DNA from: Streptomyces sp. NBC_01116
GTDB taxonomy: Bacteria; Actinomycetota; Actinomycetes; Streptomycetales; Streptomycetaceae
Assembly (NCBI RefSeq): GCF_041435495.1
Contig: NZ_CP108644.1
Location: forward strand, 2,046,001-2,110,000
DNA: 64,000 nt
Direction of reading: 5' to 3'
The notes under the pieces: generated by a model
What the model was told of the DNA's origin: nothing
What the model saw: only the letters and a program-made list of their open reading frames with translations
The model's database searches: none
Shown here: positions 25,957 to 34,162 of the stretch, one piece after another
How the letters are laid out: the number at the start of each line of letters is the position of its first letter
Position numbering within the stretch: the stretch's first letter is position 1
Made by a program: the position numbers and the translations under genes

Positions 25957-26234
25957 TCACCGCGATCGTGCTCATCAAGACCAGCGTGGACCGGATTCCG
26001 GAGATCGCCGAGGCCATCGCCGCGCTGGACAGTGTCAGCGAGGTCTTCTCCGTCACCGGCACCTACGACCTGATCGCCATGGTCCGGGTCGCCAGGCACG
26101 ACGACCTCGCCGATGTCATCCCCGGCCGGATCAGCAAGATCCCGGGCGTCGAGGGCACCGACACCCACGTGGCGTTCCGTACGTACTCCCAGCACGACCT
26201 GGAAGCGGCCTTCGCCATCGGCCTCGACGCGTAG
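25953..26234 (+). CDS. Lrp/AsnC ligand-binding (RAM) domain protein, no DNA-binding domain
   Basis: This 93-residue protein is a stand-alone RAM domain: AIVLIKTSVDRIPEIAEAIA, then VSEVFSVTGTYDLIAMVRV and a strand-helix end. Full Lrp regulators carry a helix-turn-helix before this domain; none is present here, and the GTG start overlaps the rhomboid stop (GTGA), so it is naturally short. Such SraA-like proteins form oligomers that bind amino acids. Coupling to a rhomboid protease is seen in sequence; a shared task is only inference. Confidence 0.88.
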   Translation: MITAIVLIKTSVDRIPEIAEAIAALDSVSEVFSVTGTYDLIAMVRVARHDDLADVIPGRISKIPGVEGTDTHVAFRTYSQHDLEAAFAIGLDA

Positions 26235-26284
26235 GGCCTGACGAGGGCCTGAGGACGGACCAGGGACACACCGGCGTCGCACCT

Positions 26285-26319
26285 CGGCCGGGGACGGGCG
26301 GCGCGCCCGTCCCCGGCCG
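26285..26319. terminator. Bidirectional terminator
   Basis: A perfect 16-bp stem (26285-26300 with 26304-26319) with a 3-base GCG loop lies between the convergent RAM-domain and aminotransferase genes. TTT follows the plus-strand arm after a few bases. Confidence 0.85.
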
Positions 26320-26329
26320 GGGTGTTTCA

Positions 26330-27721
26330 TCAGAACGTGTCCCGGACCCGGGCGGCCTCGCCCCGGTCGGGCACGCAACGGCCTTCCTCGGTGCGGTAGT
26401 TCCAGCGGGCTCCCTCGCGGACCAGCTCGGAGACCGCGCGCAGGAACCGGTCGATGTGCTCGTCGGGCGTACCGGCGCCGAAGCTGACACGGATCGCGTT
26501 GAGCGAGCGTTCGCCCGGCTCGGCCTCCGGCGCTCCGCACTCGCCCGGGTCCTGCGGGTCGCTGCCGAGCAGGGTGCGCACCAGCGGGTGGGCGCAGAAG
26601 AGGCCGTCGCGCACGCCGATGCCGTACTCCGCGGAGAGCGCGGCGGCGAAGTGCGAGCTGTTCCAGCCGCGCACCACGAAGGAGATGACGCCGACCCGGG
26701 GGGCGTCGTCGCCGAACAGCGAGAGCACCTGCACCTCGGGCACCTCGGCGAGCCCCTCGCGGACCCGGCCCACGAGCTCCTGCTCCCGGGCGACCAGGCC
26801 CTCGAAGCCGGCCTCGGTCAGGGCCTTGCAGGCGGAGGCGATGGAGTAGACGCCGATGACGTTGGGCGAACCGGCCTCGTGGCGGGCGGCCGTGGTGTGC
26901 CAGTCGACGTCCACGCCGCCGTCGGCGCGCCGGGCGACCTTGCGGGACGCGCCGCCGCCGGCGAGGTACGGCTCGGCGGCCTGGAGCCAGTCGGCGCGGC
27001 CGGCCAGGACCCCGGAGCCGAAGGGCGCGTACAGCTTGTGGCCGGAGAACGCGACCCAGTCGACGTCCAGTTCGGCGATGTCCACGGGGTGGTGCGGGGC
27101 CAGCTGGGCGGCGTCGAGGACGATGCGGGCGCCGTGCGCGTGGGCGGCCGCGGCCAGCTCCCTCACCGGCCACAGCTCACCGGTCACGTTGGACGCGCCG
27201 GTGACGCAGACGAGGGCGGGGCCGTAGGGGTCGCGGTCGGCGAGCGCGCGCTCCAGGGCCTCGACGGCCTGGGCCGGGGTGCGGGGCGCGTTGAGGTAGG
27301 TGACCCGGGCGTCGCGCCAGGGCAGCAGGGACGCGTGGTGCTCGGTCTCGTAGACGAAGACCTGGCAGTCGGCGGGGATCGCGGCGGCCAGCAGGTTGAG
27401 GGAGTCGGTCGTGGAGCGGGTGAAGACCACCTGGTCGTCCGCGCGGCAGCCGAGGAACTCCGCGACCGTGCGGCGGCTGTTCTCGAAGAGGTCGGTGGAG
27501 AGCTGCGAGAGGTAGCCGGCACCGCGGTGGACGCTGCCGTAGTACGGGGCGTACGCGGCGACGTCGTCCCAGACCCGCTGGAGGGCCGGGGCGCTGGCGG
27601 CGTAGTCGAGCGCGGCGTAGGTGACCTCACCGCCGGTGACGAGCGGAACCGTGACGTTCTGCCCCAGAACGGGCAGCGGGGCACAAACCGACGAGTCGAG
27701 GGCAGCGGTGGGGACAGACAT
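26330..27721 (-). CDS. Class V aminotransferase, cysteine desulfurase-like, under SAM-IV riboswitch
   Basis: The 463-residue PLP enzyme shows the class V fold: ALDYAASAPALQRVWDDV at the N-terminus, TRSTTDSLNLLAAAI, YETEHHASLLPWR (His stacking on PLP), VLDAAQLAPHH (Asp) and the Schiff-base Lys in FSGHKLYAPFG. The C-terminal CAHPLVR includes the Cys of CsdA-type desulfurases, but its loop is short and a epimerase/lyase role cannot be excluded. An SAM-IV riboswitch in the leader indicates repression when S-adenosylmethionine is plentiful, hence a sulfur-amino-acid role. GGGAG lies 6 bases before ATG 27721. Confidence 0.87.
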   Translation of the reverse strand: MSVPTAALDSSVCAPLPVLGQNVTVPLVTGGEVTYAALDYAASAPALQRVWDDVAAYAPYYGSVHRGAGYLSQLSTDLFENSRRTVAEFLGCRADDQVVFTRSTTDSLNLLAAAIPADCQVFVYETEHHASLLPWRDARVTYLNAPRTPAQAVEALERALADRDPYGPALVCVTGASNVTGELWPVRELAAAAHAHGARIVLDAAQLAPHHPVDIAELDVDWVAFSGHKLYAPFGSGVLAGRADWLQAAEPYLAGGGASRKVARRADGGVDVDWHTTAARHEAGSPNVIGVYSIASACKALTEAGFEGLVAREQELVGRVREGLAEVPEVQVLSLFGDDAPRVGVISFVVRGWNSSHFAAALSAEYGIGVRDGLFCAHPLVRTLLGSDPQDPGECGAPEAEPGERSLNAIRVSFGAGTPDEHIDRFLRAVSELVREGARWNYRTEEGRCVPDRGEAARVRDTF

Positions 27722-27822
27722 GGCGAACTCCCGTAACAGGCAGGCGAAATCCGGCGCCGGCGGATACGCGGCAGCGCAGGAGGAGGAAAGGAAAAGGGTG
27801 CGCGGAAGGAGGGCGATAAGCC

Positions 27823-27843
27823 CTAGCGCATTCGCTTGCTCAC
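27823..27843 (-). CDS. Candidate seven-codon leader ORF between SAM-IV riboswitch and aminotransferase
   Basis: GTG AGC AAG CGA ATG CGC TAG encodes MSKRMR. AGGGAG sits 6 bases before the GTG, a good Shine-Dalgarno match, and the ORF lies directly after the riboswitch and before a polypyrimidine stretch leading to the aminotransferase start. It may be a translated leader; coding potential cannot be tested at this length. Confidence 0.35.
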   Translation of the reverse strand: MSKRMR

Positions 27844-27895
27844 AGAAGACTCCCTAGGGACCAGGACCCCGGGGGCTGGCATCCGCTGGATGCCG

Positions 27896-28016
27896 AGGGG
27901 CCCGCGCTTGCCGCAGACCTCGCTGCCTGCGGCCTGGTCTTCACCCGGGGCACCCCGCCACGGACGGAGGGTTGCCGGACAGCGGGCCGGGGCCGTAGTC
28001 GCTGTCACTCATGACC
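27896..28016 (-). promoter_or_regulatory. SAM-IV riboswitch
   Basis: The minus-strand RNA from 28016 begins GGTCATGAGTGACAGCG and contains GGCAACCCTCC, GGGGTGCCCCGGGTGA, AGACCAGG and the terminal GCGGCAAGCGCGGG. These are the core segments of the SAM-IV class (a SAM-I-like core plus an extra 3' pseudoknot) described in actinomycetes. GGTC at the 5' end pairs with GACC near the middle to form P1. It lies about 175 bases before the aminotransferase start. An open frame through it (MSDSDYGPG...) is not treated as a gene. The 27722-28122 stretch otherwise holds the small leader ORF and the trpD terminator. Confidence 0.92.
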
Positions 28017-28051
28017 TGCGCAGCATCTTGCCATACGTGCGCACACGCGCA

Positions 28052-28082
28052 AGGGCGCAGTCCGGCATCCGGACTGCGCCCT
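28052..28082 (-). terminator. trpD terminator
   Basis: A perfect 14-bp stem (28052-28065 with 28069-28082) with loop CAT lies 40 bases past the trpD stop, ahead of the SAM-IV leader on the same strand. Confidence 0.85.
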
Positions 28083-28122
28083 GTGTCACACCGTGTGCCC
28101 CGGAGCCGTCCCCGGGGCGCGC

Positions 28123-29187
28123 TCAAGCGTTGCTGGCCGCCACCCAGCGCCCCAGTGCCCGCTTGGCGGCCCCGGAGTCGATGGCCTCGGCCGCGACGAG
28201 GATCTTCGCCGCGAGCTGTTCGGTCAGCGTGCCGGGGCCCGGGTCCAGGGCGACCAGGGCCGCCGCCGAATTGAGCAGCACCGCCTCGCGTACCGCGCCC
28301 GCCTCGCCGTCCAGCAGGCGGCGGGCCACATCGGCGTTGTACGAGGCGTCGGCGCCGCGCAGCGCCTCGACGGGGACGATGGGCAGCCCGACGTCGCGCG
28401 GGTCGAAGGGCTCCTCGCGGACCGCGCCGTCGCGCACCACCCAGACCCGGGAGGTGGCGGTGGTGGTCAGCTCGTCGAGTCCGTCGTCGCCGCGGAAGAC
28501 CAGCGCCGAGTTCCCCCGGTCCGCCAGCACGCCCGCGACGATGGGCGCCATCCGGGCGTCGGCGACGCCGACCGCCTGCGCGCGGACCTGGGCCGGGTTG
28601 GTGAGGGGCCCCAGGATGTTGAACGTGGTCTGCGCGCCGAGTTCCTTGCGGGCCTTGGCGGCGTACCGCAGGGCGGGGTGGAACTTCACGGCGAAGCAGA
28701 AGGTGATGCCCGCCGCTTCGGCTACCTCGACGACCCGCCGCGGGGTCAGCTCCAGGTTGACGCCGAGCTTCTCCAGCACGTCGGAGGAGCCGCTCGCGGA
28801 GGAGGCGGCGCGGTTGCCGTGCTTGACGACCTTGGCACCGGTGCCGGCGATGACGATCGCGGACATGGTCGAGATGTTGACCGTCTTGGCGAGGTCGCCG
28901 CCGGTGCCGACGATGTCGACGGTCCGGCCCGGCACCTCGATGGTGTTGGCGTGGGCGTACATCGCGCGGACGAGGCCGGTGACCTCGTCGACGGTCTCGC
29001 CCTTGGCCCGCAGCGCGACGGCGAACCCGGCGATCTGCGCGTCGGTGGCCTCGCCGCTCATGATGCGGTCCATGGCCCAGGCGGTCTCCTCGGAGCTGAG
29101 GTCCTCGCCGCGCAGGAGGGGGTTCAGGAGGCCGGGCCAGGAACGGTCCGCCACGCTGTCGCCGCCGTTCGGGGTCACAACGTTCAT
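28123..29187 (-). CDS. trpD: Anthranilate phosphoribosyltransferase
   Basis: It transfers phosphoribose from PRPP to anthranilate, the second step of tryptophan synthesis. The 354-residue protein has the PRPP-binding [39 protein letters not shown], and [12 protein letters not shown] followed by [13 protein letters not shown], all TrpD hallmarks. It lies about 24 kb from trpEG, in agreement with the scattered trp genes of Streptomyces. Its leader has no attenuator that I can see. The start at 29187 is ATG and is preceded by GGAGCGG. Confidence 0.96.
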   Translation of the reverse strand: MNVVTPNGGDSVADRSWPGLLNPLLRGEDLSSEETAWAMDRIMSGEATDAQIAGFAVALRAKGETVDEVTGLVRAMYAHANTIEVPGRTVDIVGTGGDLAKTVNISTMSAIVIAGTGAKVVKHGNRAASSASGSSDVLEKLGVNLELTPRRVVEVAEAAGITFCFAVKFHPALRYAAKARKELGAQTTFNILGPLTNPAQVRAQAVGVADARMAPIVAGVLADRGNSALVFRGDDGLDELTTTATSRVWVVRDGAVREEPFDPRDVGLPIVPVEALRGADASYNADVARRLLDGEAGAVREAVLLNSAAALVALDPGPGTLTEQLAAKILVAAEAIDSGAAKRALGRWVAASNA

Positions 29188-29255
29188 GGTCCGCTCCAGG
29201 GTCCACAGCCGGTCAGGAAAGATGGCTCCACCCTATCCAGCCGGGCGGACCGCGA

Positions 29256-29286
29256 AGAGCCCCGTCCATCGGATGGACGGGGCTCT
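29256..29286 (-). terminator. Terminator of the ctaE-qcrCAB operon
   Basis: AGAGCCCCGTCCAT (29256-29269) pairs with ATGGACGGGGCTCT (29273-29286) around a 3-base loop, 25 bases past the qcrB stop. Confidence 0.88.
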
Positions 29287-29310
29287 CACGGTGGCGATCG
29301 GTTCAGGTGA

Positions 29311-30960
29311 TCAGTGGTGGCCGTGGCCCTCGCTGATCTCCTTGTACTCCTCGGGGGTGGCCTTGGGGATCTGGTTCCCGTCGGCGTAGTACCCCTTGCT
29401 GAGCTTGGCGCGCAGCTTCTGCACCGGGGAGATCTTGCGCTTCACGCCGTTCTCGTCGACCGCGGGGCCGAGGTCGATCGGCTGGTACTGCTCGTGCGCC
29501 GTGAGCGTGTGCAGCTGCCCGGGGCTGAGCGGCTCGTGGATCTCGACGAACTCACCGTGCGGCAGGCGCTTGATGATGCCGGTCTCGCGACCGTGCAGCA
29601 CCTTCTCCCGGTCGCGGCGCTGGAGGCCGAGGCAGATCCGCTTGGTGACGATGAACGCGATGACCGGTCCGACGAAGAAGAAGATCCGGACGAACCAGGT
29701 GATCGAGTTGATCGACAGGTGGAAGTGCGTGGCCCACAGGTCGTTTCCACCGCCGACGAGGCCGATGAAGTACGCCGTGATCCAGGCGACGCCGAAGCCC
29801 GTACGGGTCGGGACGTTGCGCGGGCGGTCCAGGATGTGGTGCTCGCGCTTGTCGCCGGTGACCCAGGACTCGATGAACGGGTACACCGCGATCGCGGTGA
29901 GGACCACGCCGAAGCCGACCAGCGGGATGAACACGCCCAGGGCGAGCGTGTGGCCCCACAGGTTGATCTCCCAGCCCGGCATCACACGCACCAGGCCCTC
30001 GGCGAAGCCCATGTACCAGTCGGGCTGTGCGCCGGTGGAGACCTGGTCGACCCGGTACGGGCCGATGGCCCAGATCGGGTTGATCGTGGCGATGGCGGAG
30101 ATGGCCGCGATGATGCCGAAGACGAGGAAGAAGAACCCTCCGGCCTTCGCCATGTACACGGGCAGCAGCGGCATGCCGACGACGTTCTTGTTCGTCCGGC
30201 CGGGACCCGCGAACTGCGTGTGCTTGTGGTAGAAGACCAGGATCAGGTGCGCCACCAGCAGGCCGAGCATGATGCCCGGCAGCAGCAGGATGTGGATCGA
30301 GTAGAACCGGGCCACGAAGTCGTGGCCGGGGAACTCGCCGCCGAACAGGAACATCGAGATGTACGTACCGACGATCGGCACGGACAGGATCGCGCCCTGG
30401 GTGAAGCGGACACCCGTACCGGAGAGCAGGTCGTCCGGGAGGGAGTAGCCGGTGAACCCGGTGAACATGCCGAGCACGAACAGCAGGAAGCCGAAGAGCC
30501 AGTTGATCTCGCGCGGCTTGCGGAACGCGCCCGTGAAGAAGACGCGCATCATGTGCACGAACATCGCGGCCAGGAAGATCAGCGCGGCCCAGTGGTGGAT
30601 CTGCCGGACGAGCAGACCGCCGCGGACCTCGAAGCTGATCTTCAGGGTCGAGGCGTAGGCCTCGGACATCCGGATGCCCTGCATGGGCTCGTACGGACCG
30701 TGGTAGACGATCTCGCCCATGCTCGGCTGGAAGAACAGCGTCAGATACACGCCCGTGAGGATGATGATGATGAAGCTGTAGAGCGCGACCTCACCGAGCA
30801 TGAAGGACCAGTGGTCCGGGAAGATCTTGCGCATGTTGGCCTTGGCGAGGCCGTAGATGCCCAGCCGGCCGTCCGCCCAGTCGGCCACCCGCTCGCCGGC
30901 CGGGGCCTTGCGCTCGTCCGCCGGTCCGGCGGCGGAGGGGTTCTTTGTCGCAGTACTCAT
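29311..30960 (-). CDS. qcrB: Cytochrome bc1 complex cytochrome b subunit
   Basis: The 549-residue membrane protein carries two b-type haems and both quinone sites of complex III. Eight or nine transmembrane helices are visible; the haem His pairs lie in HHWAALIFLAAMFVHMMRVF and in the HILLLPGIMLGLLVAHLILVF helix, and the Qo-site motif is TINPIWAIGPY (PEW-like, as in actinobacteria). The C-terminal extension of about 120 residues beyond the core is typical of actinobacterial QcrB. ATG 30960 overlaps the qcrA stop (ATGA), so translation is coupled. Confidence 0.97.
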   Translation of the reverse strand: MSTATKNPSAAGPADERKAPAGERVADWADGRLGIYGLAKANMRKIFPDHWSFMLGEVALYSFIIIILTGVYLTLFFQPSMGEIVYHGPYEPMQGIRMSEAYASTLKISFEVRGGLLVRQIHHWAALIFLAAMFVHMMRVFFTGAFRKPREINWLFGFLLFVLGMFTGFTGYSLPDDLLSGTGVRFTQGAILSVPIVGTYISMFLFGGEFPGHDFVARFYSIHILLLPGIMLGLLVAHLILVFYHKHTQFAGPGRTNKNVVGMPLLPVYMAKAGGFFFLVFGIIAAISAIATINPIWAIGPYRVDQVSTGAQPDWYMGFAEGLVRVMPGWEINLWGHTLALGVFIPLVGFGVVLTAIAVYPFIESWVTGDKREHHILDRPRNVPTRTGFGVAWITAYFIGLVGGGNDLWATHFHLSINSITWFVRIFFFVGPVIAFIVTKRICLGLQRRDREKVLHGRETGIIKRLPHGEFVEIHEPLSPGQLHTLTAHEQYQPIDLGPAVDENGVKRKISPVQKLRAKLSKGYYADGNQIPKATPEEYKEISEGHGHH

Positions 30961-32009
30961 CCGCGCTCCCAGAAGGCAGCACCGACGGGCTCGTCGAAGT
31001 CGCCGAGCGCCTCGAGGTTGCCCTCGCTGTTGACACCGATCCGCAGCTGCGGAAGCGGGTGGCCGGCCGGACCGAAGATGACGCGAGCGCCGTCGGAGAG
31101 GTCGAAGGTGGACTGGTGGCACGGGCAGAGCACGTGGTGCGTCTGCTGCTCGTACAGGCTGATCGGGCAGCCGACGTGGGTGCAGATCTTGGAGAACGCG
31201 ACGATGCCCTCGTGGGCCCAGTCACGCTGGCGCTTGTCCTTGATGTCGTCCGGCTCGATGCGGACGATCATCAGGGCGGCCTTGCCCATCTGCGTCTGGA
31301 AGTCGTGCGACTCCGGGTCGAGCCCCTCGGGCATGGCGAAGGCCAGCGACCCGACGGTGATGTGCTCGGGGCGCAGCGGCTTCATCGTGTTCATGTTGAT
31401 GAGCTGCTTGCCCTCCGCCCACAGGGTCGTGCGGAGCTTCTTCTCCGGCAGCGGACCGAGGTCGCGCAGCAGGACCACACCGGAGAGCGGCACCAGGGCC
31501 AGCGCACCGAACATGGTGTTGCGGATCAGCTTGCGACGGCCGATCGCGGACTCCTCGGCACCGGCCTTGAAGTCGGCCAGGACCTGCGCCTTGACCTCGG
31601 GCGGGGCCTCGATCGGGTGGCGGTCGGCCGCGACCTCGACGTCGGACATCAGGGTGCGCGCCCAGTGGACGGCTCCCGCGCCGATGAAGAAGAGCGCCGC
31701 ACCCAGGGTGAGACCCAGGGAGAAGTTGAGCGCGCTCACATGGCCGAAGGGCCAGATGTAGACGATCTTGTCCACCGGGAAGATGACGTAGGAGGCGATG
31801 AAGCCCACCGTCGCCAGCATCGAGAGGGTGAACATGAACGCGACGGCGCGTTCCGAGCGGTTCGCGGCGCGCTCGTCGAGGTCCTGGATGCGCGGCTGGT
31901 GGGCCGGCAGCCCCGGGTCGGCGAACGGGTCGTCGTGACGCTCCACCGCGCCGTGCGCGGTCTCCTGCACCACAGGCAGGTTGTCTTCTGGAATCTGTTG
32001 GCTACTCAT
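30957..32009 (-). CDS. qcrA: Rieske iron-sulfur subunit of cytochrome bc1
   Basis: The 350-residue subunit holds the [2Fe-2S] cluster that takes electrons from quinol: box I CTHVGCPI and box II CPCHQSTFDLSDG supply two Cys and two His. Unlike mitochondrial Rieske proteins it has three N-terminal transmembrane helices (about residues 55-210), the actinobacterial form. Both ends overlap neighbours by 4 bases (ATGA), within ctaE-qcrC-qcrA-qcrB. Confidence 0.97.
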   Translation of the reverse strand: MSSQQIPEDNLPVVQETAHGAVERHDDPFADPGLPAHQPRIQDLDERAANRSERAVAFMFTLSMLATVGFIASYVIFPVDKIVYIWPFGHVSALNFSLGLTLGAALFFIGAGAVHWARTLMSDVEVAADRHPIEAPPEVKAQVLADFKAGAEESAIGRRKLIRNTMFGALALVPLSGVVLLRDLGPLPEKKLRTTLWAEGKQLINMNTMKPLRPEHITVGSLAFAMPEGLDPESHDFQTQMGKAALMIVRIEPDDIKDKRQRDWAHEGIVAFSKICTHVGCPISLYEQQTHHVLCPCHQSTFDLSDGARVIFGPAGHPLPQLRIGVNSEGNLEALGDFDEPVGAAFWERG

Positions 32010-32815
32010 GACTTCTTGGCCTTAGCGGTGTGGGCCGCGACCCAAACGGCGACTGCGACGAGCGCGCCGAGTCCGAAGACCCACGCGAACAGACCTTCGC
32101 TGACCGGGCCGAGACCGCCGAGGGCCAGGCCGCCGGGGCTCTCCGACTCGTCACCGTTCACGGTCTCGATGTACGCGATGATGTCCTTCTTCTCCTGCTC
32201 CGGCATCGTCGTGTCGGGGAAGGAGGGCATGCTCTGCGGGCCGGTCTGCATGGCCTCGTAGATGTGCTTCGGGCTCACGCCTTCGAGGTCGGGGGCGTAC
32301 TTGCCCTCCGTCAGGGCTCCGCCCTTACCGGTGAAGTTGTGGCACTGGGCGCAGTTGGTGCGGAACAGTTCGCCGCCGTTGGCGACGTCGGCGCCCGCGG
32401 GGTCGACCTGCTTGTCGGTCGGCGTGATGGGACCGGCGCCGAGCGACGCGACGTACGCCGCGAGCTGGTCGATCTCCGCCTGGGTGTAGATGACCTTCTT
32501 CTTCGGTACCTGGGCGCCCGGCTGCTGCGCGGGCATACGGCCCGTACCGACCTGGAAGTCGACGGCGGCGGAGCCCACGCCCACGAGGGACGGCCCGTCG
32601 GTGGTGCCCTGACCGCCGGTTCCGTGGCAGCTGGCGCAGCCTACGGCGTAGAGCTTCTTGCCCTCTTCGATGGCGAGGGACTGGGCGGTTTCATCGGCCT
32701 GCGCCTTGCCCGCAGGCGCAAACGCGGCGTACAGCCCCCCGGTAGCCGCCAGCGCGAGGAGTAGTACGACGACCGCCGCCAGCGGATGGCGTCGTCGTGC
32801 GGAGAGCTTTTTCAC
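32006..32815 (-). CDS. qcrC: Dihaem cytochrome c subunit of bc1 complex
   Basis: The 269-residue protein has an N-terminal signal anchor, two CxxCH haem sites (CASCHGTGG about residue 60 and CAQCHNFTG about residue 157) and a C-terminal transmembrane helix. In actinobacteria this dihaem cytochrome replaces a soluble cytochrome c and passes electrons directly to the CuA site of oxidase subunit II in a bc1-aa3 supercomplex. Start ATG 32815 lies 55 bases after the ctaE stop and the stop overlaps qcrA. Confidence 0.96.
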   Translation of the reverse strand: MKKLSARRRHPLAAVVVLLLALAATGGLYAAFAPAGKAQADETAQSLAIEEGKKLYAVGCASCHGTGGQGTTDGPSLVGVGSAAVDFQVGTGRMPAQQPGAQVPKKKVIYTQAEIDQLAAYVASLGAGPITPTDKQVDPAGADVANGGELFRTNCAQCHNFTGKGGALTEGKYAPDLEGVSPKHIYEAMQTGPQSMPSFPDTTMPEQEKKDIIAYIETVNGDESESPGGLALGGLGPVSEGLFAWVFGLGALVAVAVWVAAHTAKAKKS

Positions 32816-32870
32816 GGATTACCCCGGTGTCAGGATCTTCTGCGTCGATGGTGGGCGGGTGCGAGCCCGG

Positions 32871-33491
32871 TTACTTGATCATGTAGATCGTTGCGAACAG
32901 GCCGATCCATACGACATCGACGAAGTGCCAGTAGTAGGACACGACGATGGCGGCGGTGGCCTGATCGTGGGTGAACCTCTTGGCTGCGTACGTTCTGCCG
33001 AGGACCAGCAGGAAGGCGATGAGACCGCCTGTCACGTGCAGACCGTGGAAGCCGGTGGTCAGGTAGAACACCGAGCCGTACGGGTCGGACGAGAGGGAGA
33101 GCCCCGCGTCCTTGACCAGCTCGGTGTACTCCAGGACCTGGCCGCCGATGAAGATCGCACCCATCACGAACGTGATGATGAACCAGGTGCGGAGCTTCTT
33201 CACATCGCCCCGCTCGGCTGCGAAAACGCCGAGCTGGCAGGTGAGTGAGGAGAGCACCAGGATCGTGGTGTTCGTCGCCGAGAACGGGAAGTTCAGATGA
33301 TCGGACATCTCCTTCCAGTAATCGGGTCCCATCACCGATCGCAGGGTGAAGTACATCGCGAAGAGGGCCGCGAAGAACATCAGCTCGGAACTCAACCAGA
33401 TGATGGTTCCGACGCTGGTGAGGTTCGGTCGATTGACCGACGGGTGCGCGTGCCCGGTTTCTACTGTCGTTGCTGTCGCCACGACCGACAT
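32871..33491 (-). CDS. ctaE: Cytochrome c oxidase subunit III
   Basis: The 206-residue protein has five transmembrane helices; the first begins [22 protein letters not shown], and [20 protein letters not shown] is the conserved subunit III helix. It is part of the aa3 oxidase and opens the operon that continues into qcrCAB. No clear Shine-Dalgarno precedes ATG 33491, and a 9-bp palindrome spans the start codon (33482-33502). A TAAGCG box lies 9 bases upstream, so a leaderless or near-leaderless transcript is possible. Confidence 0.95.
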   Translation of the reverse strand: MSVVATATTVETGHAHPSVNRPNLTSVGTIIWLSSELMFFAALFAMYFTLRSVMGPDYWKEMSDHLNFPFSATNTTILVLSSLTCQLGVFAAERGDVKKLRTWFIITFVMGAIFIGGQVLEYTELVKDAGLSLSSDPYGSVFYLTTGFHGLHVTGGLIAFLLVLGRTYAAKRFTHDQATAAIVVSYYWHFVDVVWIGLFATIYMIK

Positions 33492-33502
33492 TATGTCGGT
33501 CG
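33482..33502. repeat. Perfect palindrome spanning the ctaE start codon
   Basis: CGACCGACA (33482-33490) and TGTCGGTCG (33494-33502) are perfect complements around TTA. The ATG of ctaE sits inside the structure, so it could act as an operator or fold in the mRNA over the start codon. Confidence 0.5.
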
Positions 33503-33690
33503 CTTATCCCGCCCTCACCCCGGGGGGTGCCGTTCGGTGTGTCCGTACCGTCTGCAGGGGTCGCACCCTGCGCCGAACGGCCCATCGGAAGGTCGTCATT
33601 ACCGGTGCTGACGGCCGGTCGGGCGGAGTACGATCCGCGCATCGGTTCATGCCCCGAGAGCCCCGACGACGTCGATGTCACGGAGGAACA

Positions 33691-34092
33691 ATGCAGGCGA
33701 CCGCCACGGTCCTGGTCTACAGCGACGACGCCAACATCCGCGAGCAGGTGAGGCTGGCAGCCGGTCGCAGGCCTGCCGCGGACGTCCCACCGGTGGAGTT
33801 CCTGGAGTGCGCGACGCTCCCGGCCGTCCTCAAGGCGCTGGACGGCGGCGGCGTCGACGTCTGCGTGCTGGACGGGGAGACGGCTCCCGTCGGCGGCATG
33901 GGCGTCTGCCGCCAGATCAAGGACGAGATCTTCCGCTGCCCGCCGGTGCTCCTGCTGATCGGCCGCCCGCAGGACGCGTGGCTGGCCACCTGGAGCCGGG
34001 CGGAGGCCGCCGTGACGCTCCCGGTCGACCCGGTGGAGTTCGCCGACGCGCTGGCGGCACTGCTGCGGCAGCGGCTCGCCGTGGAGGCCTGA
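33691..34092 (+). CDS. Receiver-like (response-regulator-type) single-domain protein
   Basis: The 133-residue protein looks like a stand-alone receiver fold: strand 1 TATVLVYSDDANIREQVRL with an acidic pair, central VDVCVLDGETAPVGGMGVCR with an Asp at the phosphoacceptor position, CPPVLLLIG and a C-terminal TLPVDPVEFADALAALL. The usual switch Lys is not obvious, so phosphorylation is uncertain. GGAGGA lies 5 bases before ATG 33691. It is divergent from ctaE and sits inside the respiratory cluster; no output domain is present. Confidence 0.75.
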   Translation: MQATATVLVYSDDANIREQVRLAAGRRPAADVPPVEFLECATLPAVLKALDGGGVDVCVLDGETAPVGGMGVCRQIKDEIFRCPPVLLLIGRPQDAWLATWSRAEAAVTLPVDPVEFADALAALLRQRLAVEA

Positions 34093-34162
34093 GGGGCCCC
34101 CACGGCCCGCCGAGGGGCTTCCGGCGCCGTACGGCACCTGTCCGGGGCTTCCGGTGCCCGGG

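Noticed and set aside
27941..28010. 23-codon ORF (MSDSDYGPGPLSGNPPSVAG...) within the SAM-IV riboswitch
   Set aside because: Its bases are fixed by the riboswitch core; no separate ribosome site is seen, so I do not call it a gene.
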